A stretch of DNA of 64,000 nucleotides from Thiomicrorhabdus indica. GTDB lineage: Bacteria > Pseudomonadota > Gammaproteobacteria > Thiomicrospirales > Thiomicrospiraceae. A program made the translations under genes and the position numbers. The stretch's first letter is position 1. The number at the start of each line of letters is the position of its first letter. The stretch covers positions 2,619,001 through 2,683,000 of the forward strand of contig NZ_CP033040.1 in assembly GCF_004293625.1 (NCBI RefSeq), in the 5' to 3' direction. The notes below the pieces were generated by a model that saw only the letters and a list, made by a program, of their open reading frames with translations, ran no database searches and had not been told where the DNA came from. This document shows, one piece after another, positions 16,426 to 26,221 of the stretch.

Positions 16426-16875
16426 CTATATAGTGTTATCAGGCTTCCGAGAACAGATTGGACCTGATTTCGGATTTTCAATATCCTCTGCCACTTGCGC
16501 CAAAAAACTTTGTAATTCATCAATACTCAATACTGAAAGAATTTTATTCATAATCTCTGGCTCAATAGCCACTGTGGTAAATTGTCCTGATTGCAATTGC
16601 ACTTGCACACCACATGCATCCGCCAACGCACCTTGCTCATCATTCCCCTCAATATTCGCCGCCTCTTCGCCAAACAAAAGTTCGCTATAGCACTCTTCAA
16701 GCTGTTCTAACAAAGCTTCATCAATCGTATTCAAAAGCTCCACCTGATAAGCTGACTCTCCTGAAAACGTCTCTTCAAACTGAATTCGAGCACGCACCTT
16801 AATTTGCTCGCAAAATGCAACAAACTTATCTGCCACCGGCCGGCTAAAAAACGTAAAACCAATATCATCCAACAT
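16426..16875 (-). CDS. Conserved hypothetical acidic protein
   Basis: 149 residues, acidic, cytosolic, no signal or membrane segment. The N-terminal part (SRPVADKFVAFCEQ) is followed by a Glu-rich central helix region and a C-terminal block LQSGQFTTVAIEPEIMNKIL...ENPKSGPICSR. I recall similar C-terminal ends (VxPEL...VLxxIS.EEL...ENPxxxxxCxR) in uncharacterised gammaproteobacterial proteins, but no function is known to me. It is divergent from hemB, with an ACCGGCCGGT copy between the two; an imperfect palindrome copy (16835) lies inside it. The upstream 263 bp (16163-16425) hold only the soxC upstream region and AT-rich sequence. Confidence 0.7.
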   Translation of the reverse strand: MLDDIGFTFFSRPVADKFVAFCEQIKVRARIQFEETFSGESAYQVELLNTIDEALLEQLEECYSELLFGEEAANIEGNDEQGALADACGVQVQLQSGQFTTVAIEPEIMNKILSVLSIDELQSFLAQVAEDIENPKSGPICSRKPDNTI

Positions 16876-16933
16876 AAATATGTCCTGCGATTTGAAAACC
16901 TATTGCATTATAGAATTGATAACCCAGTTATAA

Positions 16934-18079
<1,146 letters not shown>

Positions 18080-18089
18080 GGGCAAAGTA

Positions 18090-18926
18090 ATGACCGATAA
18101 ATATGCAGTCGTCGGCTATCCAATTGGCCATTCAAAATCGCCTCTCATTCATCGTTTGTTTGCAGAGCAGACTGGGCAAGACCTCACTTATGAGGCGATT
18201 CTCATTGATAATGAAGAAACTTCGTTTAAATACGCTATGGCAGATTTGAAAAACCGTGGTTATAAAGGCATTAATATCACTGTGCCTTTTAAGCTCGATG
18301 CCTTTGAATATGCCGACAACAAATCCAGCCGCGCCGAGAGTGCACACGCCATCAACACATTTATTTTCAATGACGATGGTACAACCACTGGCGACAATAC
18401 GGATGGTATCGGGTTAGTAAATGACATAGAAGTAAATGGTCAACGCCCTTTTAAGGATCAGCGTGTTTTGATTTTAGGTGCTGGTGGCGCAGTGCAAGGC
18501 ATTCTTGAACCGCTTCTGGAAAAGTATCCAGCAAGCATTCACATTGCGAATCGCACTGCCAAACGCGCAGAAGTTTTAGGACAGCGCTTTAAAACGGATA
18601 TTCCCGTCAGCGGAAGCGGTTGGGATGAAATTCCAATAGATAAAGGCTATGACATTATTATTAATGGTACTTCAGCCAGCCTAGATAATAAGCTACCACC
18701 TATTTCGGAACAGGTGTTAAAGCCAGACAGCTTAGTGTATGACATGATGTATGGCAATGAACCAACAATATTTGTGAACTGGGCAAAACAACATCAACCC
18801 AATTGTAGTGTAATGGATGGATTGGGAATGCTGGTTGGCCAAGCAGCCGAAGCGTTTTACCTGTGGCGAGGTGTTCGCCCAGAAACACAACCGGTTATCG
18901 ACCAAGTTCGTAAAGAGATGAAATAA
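18090..18926 (+). CDS. aroE: Shikimate dehydrogenase AroE (NADP+)
   Basis: 278 residues from the ATG at 18090, preceded by GAGGG at 7 nt; the in-frame ATG at 18066 overlaps hemB and adds a non-family leader. It reduces 3-dehydroshikimate to shikimate. Seen are the substrate site YPIGHSKSPLIH, the catalytic Lys in NITVPFKLDAFEYAD, DNTDGIGLVND, the NADP dinucleotide fold LGAGGAVQGILEPLL with IANRTAKRAE, and the C-terminal DGLGMLVGQAAEAFYLWRG. Forms a two-gene unit with hemB. Confidence 0.96.
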   Translation: MTDKYAVVGYPIGHSKSPLIHRLFAEQTGQDLTYEAILIDNEETSFKYAMADLKNRGYKGINITVPFKLDAFEYADNKSSRAESAHAINTFIFNDDGTTTGDNTDGIGLVNDIEVNGQRPFKDQRVLILGAGGAVQGILEPLLEKYPASIHIANRTAKRAEVLGQRFKTDIPVSGSGWDEIPIDKGYDIIINGTSASLDNKLPPISEQVLKPDSLVYDMMYGNEPTIFVNWAKQHQPNCSVMDGLGMLVGQAAEAFYLWRGVRPETQPVIDQVRKEMK

Positions 18927-18953
18927 CACAAGGGCTTAGTAGGCAAAAACAAT

Positions 18954-19076
18954 CAAAGCTCGCTAGGTCACTGCGAAAAAGTTTTTTTATTCGAGAAACG
19001 TAGCGGAGTTTACATTTACGTAAATGAGCAACGTATCACAAAAAAAGCTTTTGCAGCAAGGCATAGCGGAGCTTTG
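18954..19076. repeat. Intergenic repeat family A, copy 1 (~123 bp, inverted-repeat ends)
   Basis: Lies between the convergent aroE and DUF4010 genes and fills nearly the whole gap. Ends are CAAAGCTCGCTAGGTC and (complement of the right end) CAAAGCTCCGCTATGC. Inside are TCGAGAAACGTAGCGGAGTT, a small central palindrome ATTTACGTAAAT, then GAGCAACGTATCACAAAAAA and GCTTTTGCAGC. The same order of blocks is found twice at 49533-49771 and inverted at 59471-59588. It could fold into one long imperfect hairpin. No coding capacity. Confidence 0.8.
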
Positions 19077-19080
19077 AATG

Positions 19081-20346
19081 CTAAGCCACCAACACAAACC
19101 AACCGGTAAACATAGTGGCTCCACCTAACACACTCAACCAGAATGCTGAATACTTGCCTGCTAAAGGCTCACCCAAAATATAAGCGTACAAAGCTTTTAA
19201 GAAATTATTTGAGCCGGCGGCAATCACAATCGCACCGGCTACCGTCATTGCATCCGCTTGATAATTACCATTTAACAGTGATAAAACAAATGGGTCTATA
19301 TCGGTAAAACCGACAATAATCGATAAATATCGCAATCCCGAATCGCCGAAATATTCATTAACCAACTGAGTAACCACCGCCATCACAATAAACATAAAGG
19401 CAAATACAAAAGCGACCTTGAGTTCTAAAGGGTTACCGGCCGGTGTAAAAACCTGTTTTTTCTCTCCAAACCGTTTTTCGATTTGAATATAAACCACCGC
19501 AATCACCGCAGTTAAAAGTCCAAATCCGAGTAAATATGGCCACAAAATCATCGCCACTTCCCAGAAAAACACCGCCGCAATCGCCCATAACCGGAAATAC
19601 ATCAAGGCCGTCGCAATCAAAATCGCCGCTGTCATCTGATAACTCAAGCGTGGAACATCTTGAGATTTTTTAGCCAGTACCACAGTGGTTGCCGTGGAAG
19701 AATAAATCCCCCCGAAAATACTGGTAATTAAAATACCTTGTTCCTTAAACAGATAACGTTGAGCGATATATCCCAAATAAGACATAGTCGATACCACGAC
19801 AACTGCCAGCCAAATTTTAAAAGGCGATACAGGCAACATCGGGTGCAAGATTTCACGAGGAAGCAACGGAAGGATAATACCGCTGAGTAAAATCAGTTTT
19901 GCAAGTGTTGTAAGTTCTTCGCCAGACACCTTATTTACAAATTGCTTAATACTGTCTTTGGCATTGAGCACCAGCACGATCATGACAAAAATCAGCGCCA
20001 ATACCCACAATGGCTGAGTCAAAGCCAGTGCGCCATAGGCATACACCAGCAACCACACCCAATACAAAAGCACACTGCCACTTTCACGTTTTAAAGCTTG
20101 TGCATAAAACAGTAAAAACAACCCCGTCAACCCAGCAAAACCAACGACAAACATCCAAAAGTCAATCAGGTAAAGTACAAATCCACTAACGGCTGTAAAA
20201 CTAAAGGTTCTGACTGTACCAAAAAAAATTTCATCTTTACCTTGGTGAAAAGTATTCAGATAGGTTCGCAGCTCTAGCCCGGTTAAAAACCCCAACACCA
20301 AAGTAACGATTAACTGTCCCCAAAGACTTTCCACCACAACTTCCAT
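19081..20346 (-). CDS. MgtC/SapB-type N-terminus plus DUF4010 integral membrane protein
   Basis: 421 residues with about 12 hydrophobic segments throughout. The N-terminal part (QLIVTLVLGFLTGLELR) matches the MgtC/SapB-type start, and the long C-terminal half has the DUF4010 pattern (GGIYSSTATTVVLAKKSQ around the middle, IIVGFTDIDPFVLSLLNG and AIVIAAGSNNFLKALYAYI later). Function is unknown; related proteins are annotated as MgtC-like membrane proteins without proven transport. The ATG at 20346 is 37 bp from the upstream carbonic-anhydrase-like gene, so they probably form an operon. Contains an ACCGGCCGGT copy at 19435 (Pro-Ala-Gly). Confidence 0.85.
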   Translation of the reverse strand: MEVVVESLWGQLIVTLVLGFLTGLELRTYLNTFHQGKDEIFFGTVRTFSFTAVSGFVLYLIDFWMFVVGFAGLTGLFLLFYAQALKRESGSVLLYWVWLLVYAYGALALTQPLWVLALIFVMIVLVLNAKDSIKQFVNKVSGEELTTLAKLILLSGIILPLLPREILHPMLPVSPFKIWLAVVVVSTMSYLGYIAQRYLFKEQGILITSIFGGIYSSTATTVVLAKKSQDVPRLSYQMTAAILIATALMYFRLWAIAAVFFWEVAMILWPYLLGFGLLTAVIAVVYIQIEKRFGEKKQVFTPAGNPLELKVAFVFAFMFIVMAVVTQLVNEYFGDSGLRYLSIIVGFTDIDPFVLSLLNGNYQADAMTVAGAIVIAAGSNNFLKALYAYILGEPLAGKYSAFWLSVLGGATMFTGWFVLVA

Positions 20347-20383
20347 AATCCATCCTCAATCTAATAGAAGCACAAAAGAAATC

Positions 20384-20911
20384 CTAAGCTTCTTGGTAAT
20401 CGTTTTTTAATTTTACGTAATGTTGCGCAGAATATTTAAAGAAAGCTTTCTCTTCTTGCGTCAACTCACGAATTTTTTTCACCGGCGAACCCAAATATAA
20501 ATACCCCGACTCCAATACTTTACCGGCCGGTACCAAACTGTTCGCCCCAACTAAAACATGTGTTTGAACAACAGCATTATCTAACACCACCGCGCCCATG
20601 CCGATCAAACACTCATTTTCAAGCACACAACCGTGTAAAACCACATTGTGACCAACAGTCACATCCTCACCTACAATACACTTAGATCCCTTGGAAATAT
20701 CACTTTCATGAGTAGTGTGTAAAACACAACCGTCTTGAATATTCGAACGCGCTCCAATCTGAATATCATTGACATCGCCCCGCAAAGTGGCATTCGGCCA
20801 AACACTGACATCTTCTGCTAACTCACAGCGGCCAATGACAACAGCCGATTCATCAACCCAAGTCGATTCTTGCAAACTTGGAGTAAAACTTTTATACATT
20901 CGAACACTCAT
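20384..20911 (-). CDS. Gamma-class carbonic anhydrase-like hexapeptide-repeat protein (YrdA/CaiE type)
   Basis: 175 residues from the ATG at 20911, preceded by TTGAGGA; the TTG at 20926 is inside that signal. A left-handed beta-helix is indicated by hexapeptide turns such as VSVWPNATLRGDV, IQIGARSNIQDGCVLH and VTVGHNVVLHGCV. The three metal-ligand histidines of gamma carbonic anhydrases are present (LHTTHES and VGHNVVLHG), so CO2 hydration is possible, though many YrdA proteins show no activity. Probably co-transcribed with the DUF4010 gene. An ACCGGCCGGT copy at 20522 encodes Pro-Ala-Gly. Confidence 0.9.
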   Translation of the reverse strand: MSVRMYKSFTPSLQESTWVDESAVVIGRCELAEDVSVWPNATLRGDVNDIQIGARSNIQDGCVLHTTHESDISKGSKCIVGEDVTVGHNVVLHGCVLENECLIGMGAVVLDNAVVQTHVLVGANSLVPAGKVLESGYLYLGSPVKKIRELTQEEKAFFKYSAQHYVKLKNDYQEA

Positions 20912-21153
20912 GAAACTTATCCTCAATTAACTTATTACAAAGAGATTCATAATTATAGAAAAATCACTTGGTATTTTTGACTCTTCTGGCAATGAAACCA
21001 CTTTCTAAAATTTTATTCTCTGCTATCCTTAGAATTCGGATGGGGACTGTACAGTGATCAATCAAACATTATCAGCAAATAGAACTGGAAAGTTGACACC
21101 ACTGTTTAGCTTAATAACCCCGCTCGACTTTATTAAGAGGATAGTTGAAAACA

Positions 21154-21531
21154 ATGAGTGAAGTTCAATCCACCTTCAACCGAAGACTTGAGGAACGTAT
21201 GCCGACACACTTCCCAGGATTTTTATTTAAACCTGGATTTCAAGCGCCCATTAAAGTTGTTGACATTGCGGAACACGGCATTGGTTTTTTCTGTAATGAA
21301 CGATTACAGATAGGCGATAAGGTGGAAATTGAACTGACCCGAAATGAAAGTAAAACTTTCAAACCTTTCACCATCGAAATCGAAATTCGCAATCGTTTTA
21401 TCAACGAACAGGTTGATCGTTACGGAGCAAAAATCACCCATTCTCCAGAAGTCTTTTTAGATTTCATTCCTAAAAAACATCCTGCAAAAAGCAAACTGGC
21501 TCGATCATTGGGCGGAATTCTTAGCTCCTGA
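21154..21531 (+). CDS. PilZ-domain protein (first of two tandem paralogues)
   Basis: 125 residues from the ATG at 21154; a TTG at 21145 is nearer to the AAGAGGATAG SD and cannot be excluded. The PilZ c-di-GMP-binding signature is present: RRLEER near the start (RxxxR) and VVDIAEHGIGFF (D/NxSxxG) ~30 residues later, then a beta-barrel with IEIEIRNRFI and RYGAKI. A single-domain cytosolic c-di-GMP receptor. Similar to the protein encoded at 21680 in motif order and length, suggesting duplication. The window also codes for a CZB-GGDEF and a GGDEF-EAL protein. Confidence 0.85.
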   Translation: MSEVQSTFNRRLEERMPTHFPGFLFKPGFQAPIKVVDIAEHGIGFFCNERLQIGDKVEIELTRNESKTFKPFTIEIEIRNRFINEQVDRYGAKITHSPEVFLDFIPKKHPAKSKLARSLGGILSS

Positions 21532-21679
21532 TACCCACAAAACTGCCATTTACTTATACGCTACATAAATATTATTGGTTCTTACTCAAGAAAAAGCCCT
21601 AAAACGTAAAAGGATATTTTGCGATAATAATACTAAGCTCTTGATTAAATTAGATTTAAAAATCTATTAGGAGACAGGT

Positions 21680-22045
21680 ATGGACATCAATCGTAGAAAA
21701 GAACAACGCAAAGAAATCAGAATTCCTTCTATTCTGGAAAAAAACGGTGTGCAAACCAAAATTTTACTTGTCGACCTCTCTCAAAATGGCCTAGGGTTTA
21801 TCAGTAGCAGTCACCTTGAAGAAGGTGAGGTCATACAAATTATCTTGACGCAAGATGACACCAAGATTATCCATCCTGTTTCGGTACAGGTCAAAATCCA
21901 GAACAGTCGACCAGATGAACGACTCAATCGATTCGGAGCGTTGATTACAGACCTCCAAGAAGGCTATCAATCAATCATCGACAAACTCTTCCACCCTATT
22001 TATCGCAGTAAATTTGCATCGAAAATGCAAACACTGAAAGCCTAG
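21680..22045 (+). CDS. PilZ-domain protein (second tandem paralogue)
   Basis: 121 residues. The N-terminus MDINRRKEQRKEIRIPS carries an RxxxR motif, and LLVDLSQNGLGFISSSH is the second PilZ signature (DLSxxGLG), here closer to consensus than in the upstream paralogue. The tail (RPDERLNRFGALITDL) parallels NEQVDRYGAKIT of the first gene, supporting a tandem duplication. AGGAGACAGGT lies just before the ATG. No other domain. Target unknown. Confidence 0.87.
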   Translation: MDINRRKEQRKEIRIPSILEKNGVQTKILLVDLSQNGLGFISSSHLEEGEVIQIILTQDDTKIIHPVSVQVKIQNSRPDERLNRFGALITDLQEGYQSIIDKLFHPIYRSKFASKMQTLKA

Positions 22046-22103
22046 TCTTGCTCTGCATTACACTGAGACTCTGATTCAAAGCGTACAATTCAAACCCTAC
22101 AGG

Positions 22104-22133
22104 CAAAAAAAAGCCCGAATAATTTCGGGCTAA
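22104..22133 (+). terminator. Terminator-like hairpin in the 22046-22368 gap
   Basis: AGCCCGAA / TTTCGGGCT hairpin preceded by an A8 run. The plus strand lacks a T run after it, so it fits a minus-strand orientation best, but may also protect the PilZ mRNA 3' end. The rest of this 323-bp gap is AT-rich with no gene recognised. Confidence 0.5.
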
Positions 22134-22368
22134 GAATTGGTCATAAAGACCGGGGGAAAATTTTATCAGTGCTAATAACTGTAAGATATTCATATTCTAT
22201 TGATGCTTGATGAAAGACAACAGGGCGAATTAAAAATAAAAAAAAATCTAAAATGCCTAATCGAAAATACTTAATTCAGGCATAATATTTTTAATAATTT
22301 ATTAAGAATCATTCAAAGTAGAATGAATCTTGCTTATCTTCCGACTAACTCACACACCAAAGTTGTAG

Positions 22369-23283
22369 ATGTTTCAATTTAATGATTACTTGCGAATATG
22401 TCGAGAACATCAAAATTTGACTCAATCGGAGTTAGTCACAGCCCTCTGTGTTTACGACAAAACTTTTGAATCCCTAGATACCAATACACTCAGTCGCTGG
22501 GAACGTGGAGTCTCTAAACCGTCTCTTTCCAAACAAACTTTACTCGTTCATTATTTCTCTGAGAGCTTTGACAGGATTTATCCATTTATTGAACAAGCTG
22601 AACGCATTGAAATAGAGAAGAGTTTCTGTGCAATCGGATTCTCTAAAATGCTTGGCCGACATAAACTCGTTATGTCATTTCCTTGCCAGCATATGGATAA
22701 GTCACGGTTTCTGATCAAGTTAATTCAAGACTCTCATCTCAAACAATCTGCCATCAGTAAAAATCTACTCATCTTCCAAGAGATGTACAATCTGCCACTT
22801 TCTTCAGATACGTTGCAAAAAATGGCGAATATTCCCAGCAACCATTTTTCAGTGTGTGAATACGACAGTGAATATTACGGGCATTTTTTTGCCCTCAAAC
22901 TCAAACCGTCTGTATTTGAGCAGGCAATGAACTTTCTTATTGACTTTAACCAGCTCTCTGAAAACGATATCGCTAAGGAAGATGAATTAGGCAACTATCT
23001 ATTTTTTGGTTTTTTTGGCATGAGTGATATTGTGATTTCAATCCTCTGGGTTCACTTTTACTCGTGGGTAATCAAACAACAGAGTCATATTCTCGAAATG
23101 GGTGCCATCATTACCTCCAAAGAAGGGGAAATGATTGCCAAAAATATGAATACCGAAAAATACGCCTCACTTGAAAGCAAAAACAGGCATTACCAGAGCT
23201 TTCGTGCCACCACCAAGCAAATGTTAATTACTGATAATGTGGTCAAAATGCTATTCAACCCTGAAAGCTGCCCTGAAAATTAA
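22369..23283 (+). CDS. Xre-type HTH transcriptional regulator with unknown C-terminal domain
   Basis: 304 residues. Residues ~5-60 form an Xre/Cro helix-turn-helix: ICREHQNLTQSELVTALCVY and a recognition region TNTLSRWERGVSKPSLSKQT, with an insertion of ~10 residues (DKTFESLD) between the helices. The remaining 240 residues, soluble and mixed alpha/beta, match nothing I can name; the central stretch (GRHKLVMSFP...SVCEYDSEYYGHFFALKLKP) has the feel of a GNAT-like sensor domain but no acetyl-CoA motif is seen. The start MFQFNDYLRI lacks a strong SD. It precedes, on the same strand, the membrane/YeeE-YedE set after 200 bp and could regulate it; that is inference. Confidence 0.75.
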   Translation: MFQFNDYLRICREHQNLTQSELVTALCVYDKTFESLDTNTLSRWERGVSKPSLSKQTLLVHYFSESFDRIYPFIEQAERIEIEKSFCAIGFSKMLGRHKLVMSFPCQHMDKSRFLIKLIQDSHLKQSAISKNLLIFQEMYNLPLSSDTLQKMANIPSNHFSVCEYDSEYYGHFFALKLKPSVFEQAMNFLIDFNQLSENDIAKEDELGNYLFFGFFGMSDIVISILWVHFYSWVIKQQSHILEMGAIITSKEGEMIAKNMNTEKYASLESKNRHYQSFRATTKQMLITDNVVKMLFNPESCPEN

Positions 23284-23483
23284 AACCATAAAAAACGTTA
23301 ATTAACACCACATTTCCCACATTTTCATTGCGTTTAATACACAAGCTTCATAATTACTTAACACTTTTCTAATATTTCTATCTTGCTCCTGTCATAAATT
23401 AAATATATATTCCCAATCATTCTTTAAATATTAGAATTTTATAATATTAGAAATATATCTAAAATGATAAGGGAGAGTTTCCA

Positions 23484-24707
23484 ATGAGCCAGCCAATGAC
23501 TCAAAACCAAGATAAACCACAGTTCCAAGTACTGCATATTCTTGCAGCACTTGGCGCAGGAGGCATGACCGCCTCTTTTTTCTTTATTGTCAATTTCTCA
23601 ACGTTACACCCGGGTGACGTATTTATTAGCTGGGATATACTATGGCGTGATTACATTGGTGGAACCTCTGCCCACCAATTAATTGTTCAGCTTTATATGC
23701 TGGGTGCGACTATTTCAGCCATTGTGCACTTTGTTCTATTAAACCGATGGTTTAAAGGGTTTAACCAATTCAAACAAACAGATGCCTATGAAAAACTAAA
23801 AAACTCTAATGCAGAAGTCCAACTCATGGCAATTCCGTTAACACTCGCCATGAGCATGAATGTCTTCTTTATTCTGGGAGCGATGTATATTCCAGGCCTG
23901 TTTAGTGAAATCACCCTATTTGGCATCACCGCCCAACTGATTGATTTCATGATGGTGGCAGCAGGTATTTACTTCACCGTCATTCTCGTCATGGCTCTCA
24001 AGATTTTTTCCGTTTACTGGATGCGCTTAGTCGACGGTAACCTTGACTTCATTCAAAACTCAAATCTTGCACAACTCATTGCCATTTTTTCATTCGGAAT
24101 GATTGGTGTCAGCTTAGGCGCTTTAAGCATGTCGAAAGTTCCTGAAATTGCACTCTATGGAATGAGCATGGCCTATATTGTCATTACCCTGACGATTTTC
24201 CTGGGATTAATCAAACTCATAATAGGTTTCAAATCAATGTTCGAAGAAGGGATTGCCGCGCAATCGACCGTTACATTATTACTGCCAGTGGTGATTACTG
24301 GCATGATTGTCGTTGGCCTATTGCGTGCTGACTTTGGCTCAATTCATGCACTCGATTTAACCCGTGATGCCCACTACCATCTTCAGGTTTCCACCATAGG
24401 CTTAGGTTTTTCACTGTTTATTGCACTGTTTGCCCTGAGCGTCATGCGCCGTAAAAAGTACTTCAAACTGCTTGACCAAGGAAAACTCGATAGCAGTGCT
24501 TTCGCCCTAATTTGCCCAGGATTTGCCTTTGAAGTGCAAATGGTGATGTGGTTAAACATCGGTTTAGTATTCACCGGTTTTGTCACGTTTGGTAGTACCG
24601 CCTACTTCGCACTCTGGGCACCAATGATTCTTATTCAAGTGGCAAGCATCTACTTCTTTATGAAATTACTGAAACAACATCATTTCTTAAAATTTGCCAC
24701 AGCGTAA
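23484..24707 (+). CDS. Ten-helix integral membrane protein next to YeeE/YedE genes (possibly TsoY-type)
   Basis: 407 residues with about ten strongly hydrophobic helices, starting with LHILAALGAGGMTASFFFIV and ending in APMILIQVASIYFFMKLL; no signal peptide or soluble domain. The helix count is compatible with the TDT/SLAC1 anion-channel fold, but no signature was verified. I recall proteins called TsoY, found beside YeeE/YedE pairs, as the best match; this is memory, not a search result. A conserved-looking Cys lies in ALICPGFAFEVQMVMW. AGGGAGAG precedes the ATG. The linked YeeE/YedE genes suggest a role in uptake of a sulfur (or selenium) anion. Confidence 0.65.
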   Translation: MSQPMTQNQDKPQFQVLHILAALGAGGMTASFFFIVNFSTLHPGDVFISWDILWRDYIGGTSAHQLIVQLYMLGATISAIVHFVLLNRWFKGFNQFKQTDAYEKLKNSNAEVQLMAIPLTLAMSMNVFFILGAMYIPGLFSEITLFGITAQLIDFMMVAAGIYFTVILVMALKIFSVYWMRLVDGNLDFIQNSNLAQLIAIFSFGMIGVSLGALSMSKVPEIALYGMSMAYIVITLTIFLGLIKLIIGFKSMFEEGIAAQSTVTLLLPVVITGMIVVGLLRADFGSIHALDLTRDAHYHLQVSTIGLGFSLFIALFALSVMRRKKYFKLLDQGKLDSSAFALICPGFAFEVQMVMWLNIGLVFTGFVTFGSTAYFALWAPMILIQVASIYFFMKLLKQHHFLKFATA

Positions 24708-24721
24708 ATTTCTCAAACCTT

Positions 24722-24750
24722 ACCGGCCGGTAACCTTCTTACCGGCCGGT
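24722..24750. repeat. Highly iterated palindrome ACCGGCCGGT: double copy here, 22 in the window
   Basis: Two TTACCGGCCGGTAA copies lie 19 bp apart (24722-24731 and 24741-24750) between the membrane-protein gene and the YeeE gene. First bases of every perfect 10-mer I found: 2405, 3247, 9079, 11437, 12057, 16971, 19435, 20522, 24722, 24741, 28385, 32938, 40221, 42557, 46758, 47863, 49900, 52120, 56244, 59614, 63115, 63415; an imperfect copy is at 16835. Twelve lie in genes, ten between them. Assuming about 42% G+C, roughly 0.02 would be expected by chance in 64 kb. Function unknown; comparable in distribution to cyanobacterial HIP1. Confidence 0.95.
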
Positions 24751-24908
24751 AAGCATTCATAATCTTTCTTGCATCACTTTCTCAAATCCCACAATTTTCG
24801 TAGCTTCTATAGAGCCCTCTTATTTGCCCAATAATTATGCTGTTTTGACAGTTGGCCAAGTTTGCCTAAAATCACATTCAAAATAGACGAAAAACAGATG
24901 AGGAAACT

Positions 24909-25397
24909 ATGCAAATTGATGTCTGGTCCGGCTACCTTGCCGGAATCGCAATTGGACTATTTGTGATCTTACATTTTTGGCTAGCAGGAAAGCCCGCTGG
25001 CTGTTCAACAGGCTATGGCAACGTCTGTGGTTATCTATCCAAAAAAGTACGTTATTACCACGAAGGTGAATATTCCAACAAAAACAATATGAAACTCTGG
25101 TTTTTAATTGGTATCCCAATAGGTGGCCTTATCAGTGCCCTCTCCTCGACAGATGTTTGGCACTGGAGCTTTGATATGGGGATGTATGATACCGTTCTTC
25201 CGCAAACCGATGCTGCAAAAGCCATTTGGTTAATTTTTGGAGGCATGCTACTGGGCTTTGGAGCGCGACTTGCTGGAGCTTGTACGACTGGTCACGCTCT
25301 AGTAGGCGGTGCAATGTTAAACCCACCCAGTTTATTAGCGGGTGCTGTATTTTTCCTAAGCGCATTAATTGCCACACAATTGCTATTTAATACTTAA
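24909..25397 (+). CDS. YeeE/YedE-family membrane protein, first half-type (thiosulfate/sulfur uptake-like)
   Basis: 162 residues with about four membrane helices. Hallmarks of the TsuA/YeeE/YedE family are the Cys in KPAGCSTGYGNVCG (two Cys) and the C-terminal GARLAGACTTGHALVGGAML, where a membrane-embedded Cys is thought to relay thiosulfate or another sulfur compound. Full-length TsuA has ~9 helices; this and the next gene are two half-size proteins that together make the unit. GAGGAAAC precedes the ATG. A 33-bp gap separates it from the partner. Fits the sulfur-oxidiser context with soxCD. Confidence 0.88.
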   Translation: MQIDVWSGYLAGIAIGLFVILHFWLAGKPAGCSTGYGNVCGYLSKKVRYYHEGEYSNKNNMKLWFLIGIPIGGLISALSSTDVWHWSFDMGMYDTVLPQTDAAKAIWLIFGGMLLGFGARLAGACTTGHALVGGAMLNPPSLLAGAVFFLSALIATQLLFNT

Positions 25398-25430
25398 AAG
25401 AAACAATAAAAACTTACCGAGCACCTATGC

Positions 25431-25976
25431 ATGTCAAACAATAATAAAACTCAATCATCACCAGAGAACTCACAAAAAGAGCATTTTCTACCTCGACTTC
25501 AAAGTATTCGCCTCACTTTACTGAACTTTTTCTATGCCTATCGATCCAACATCATTGGCCTTTTTACCGGAGTGCTGTTTGGTTTTTTAATGAGTCGCGC
25601 CGGAGCAACCACCTTTGATTTTCACGCACAAATGTTTCTCTTTGAAGATATGCAATTAATGAAGGTGATTGGCTCAGCCGTGGTGGTTGCCATGCTTGGG
25701 GTATTTTTATTGAAAAAATTTCAAGTAACCGCCGTTCATACAGGACAAGCGGTAGATTTTGTCAAAAAACCTTACCAACAAGGGTTGGTGACAGGTGCAT
25801 TTCTATTTGGCATCGGTTGGGCAATGACAGCTTCTTGCCCAGGAACGGTTCCTGCAATGATTGCCGAAGGCAAAATCAGTGCAATTTTTACACTTGCTGG
25901 TTTATTGATTGGCACGATGGCTTATGGCGTTTTACAAAGTTTTATTGCCAACAATCGAAGTGCTTACACAGAATAA
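25431..25976 (+). CDS. YeeE/YedE-family membrane protein, second half-type
   Basis: 181 residues. A ~45-residue charged N-terminal region (NKTQSSPENSQKEHF) precedes four hydrophobic helices. Family features are IGLFTGVLFGFLMSRAGATT and MTASCPGTVPAMIAEGK, with the embedded Cys. It complements the 24909 gene to form the heterodimeric YeeE/YedE pair common in proteobacteria. The ACCTATGC before the start offers a poor SD, so translation may be coupled to the upstream gene. Confidence 0.86.
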   Translation: MSNNNKTQSSPENSQKEHFLPRLQSIRLTLLNFFYAYRSNIIGLFTGVLFGFLMSRAGATTFDFHAQMFLFEDMQLMKVIGSAVVVAMLGVFLLKKFQVTAVHTGQAVDFVKKPYQQGLVTGAFLFGIGWAMTASCPGTVPAMIAEGKISAIFTLAGLLIGTMAYGVLQSFIANNRSAYTE

Positions 25977-26221
25977 TCTTGTGATGGCTTTGTCCACCCT
26001 CCATGCAAAGCCCAAGCAACATTTCTCAAAATCGCTCTTTCAATTTAATCAATGCATTAAAAATTTCAGCTAGCGCGATGCTAACCCTATAAATTTCCAA
26101 CAATTTCATTATAATAGCGGCAATTTTCAATCTTGAAGTCGGCCAAACCTCCTTTTGCAAAATTCCATTTGCGTCTCGGACACGCCTTTTTCATTTCGTT
26201 TTTTAAGAGAATCAATTATTT

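Noticed and set aside
24722-24750. Double palindrome as a rho-independent terminator
   Set aside because: No T run follows either copy, and identical copies occur within genes.
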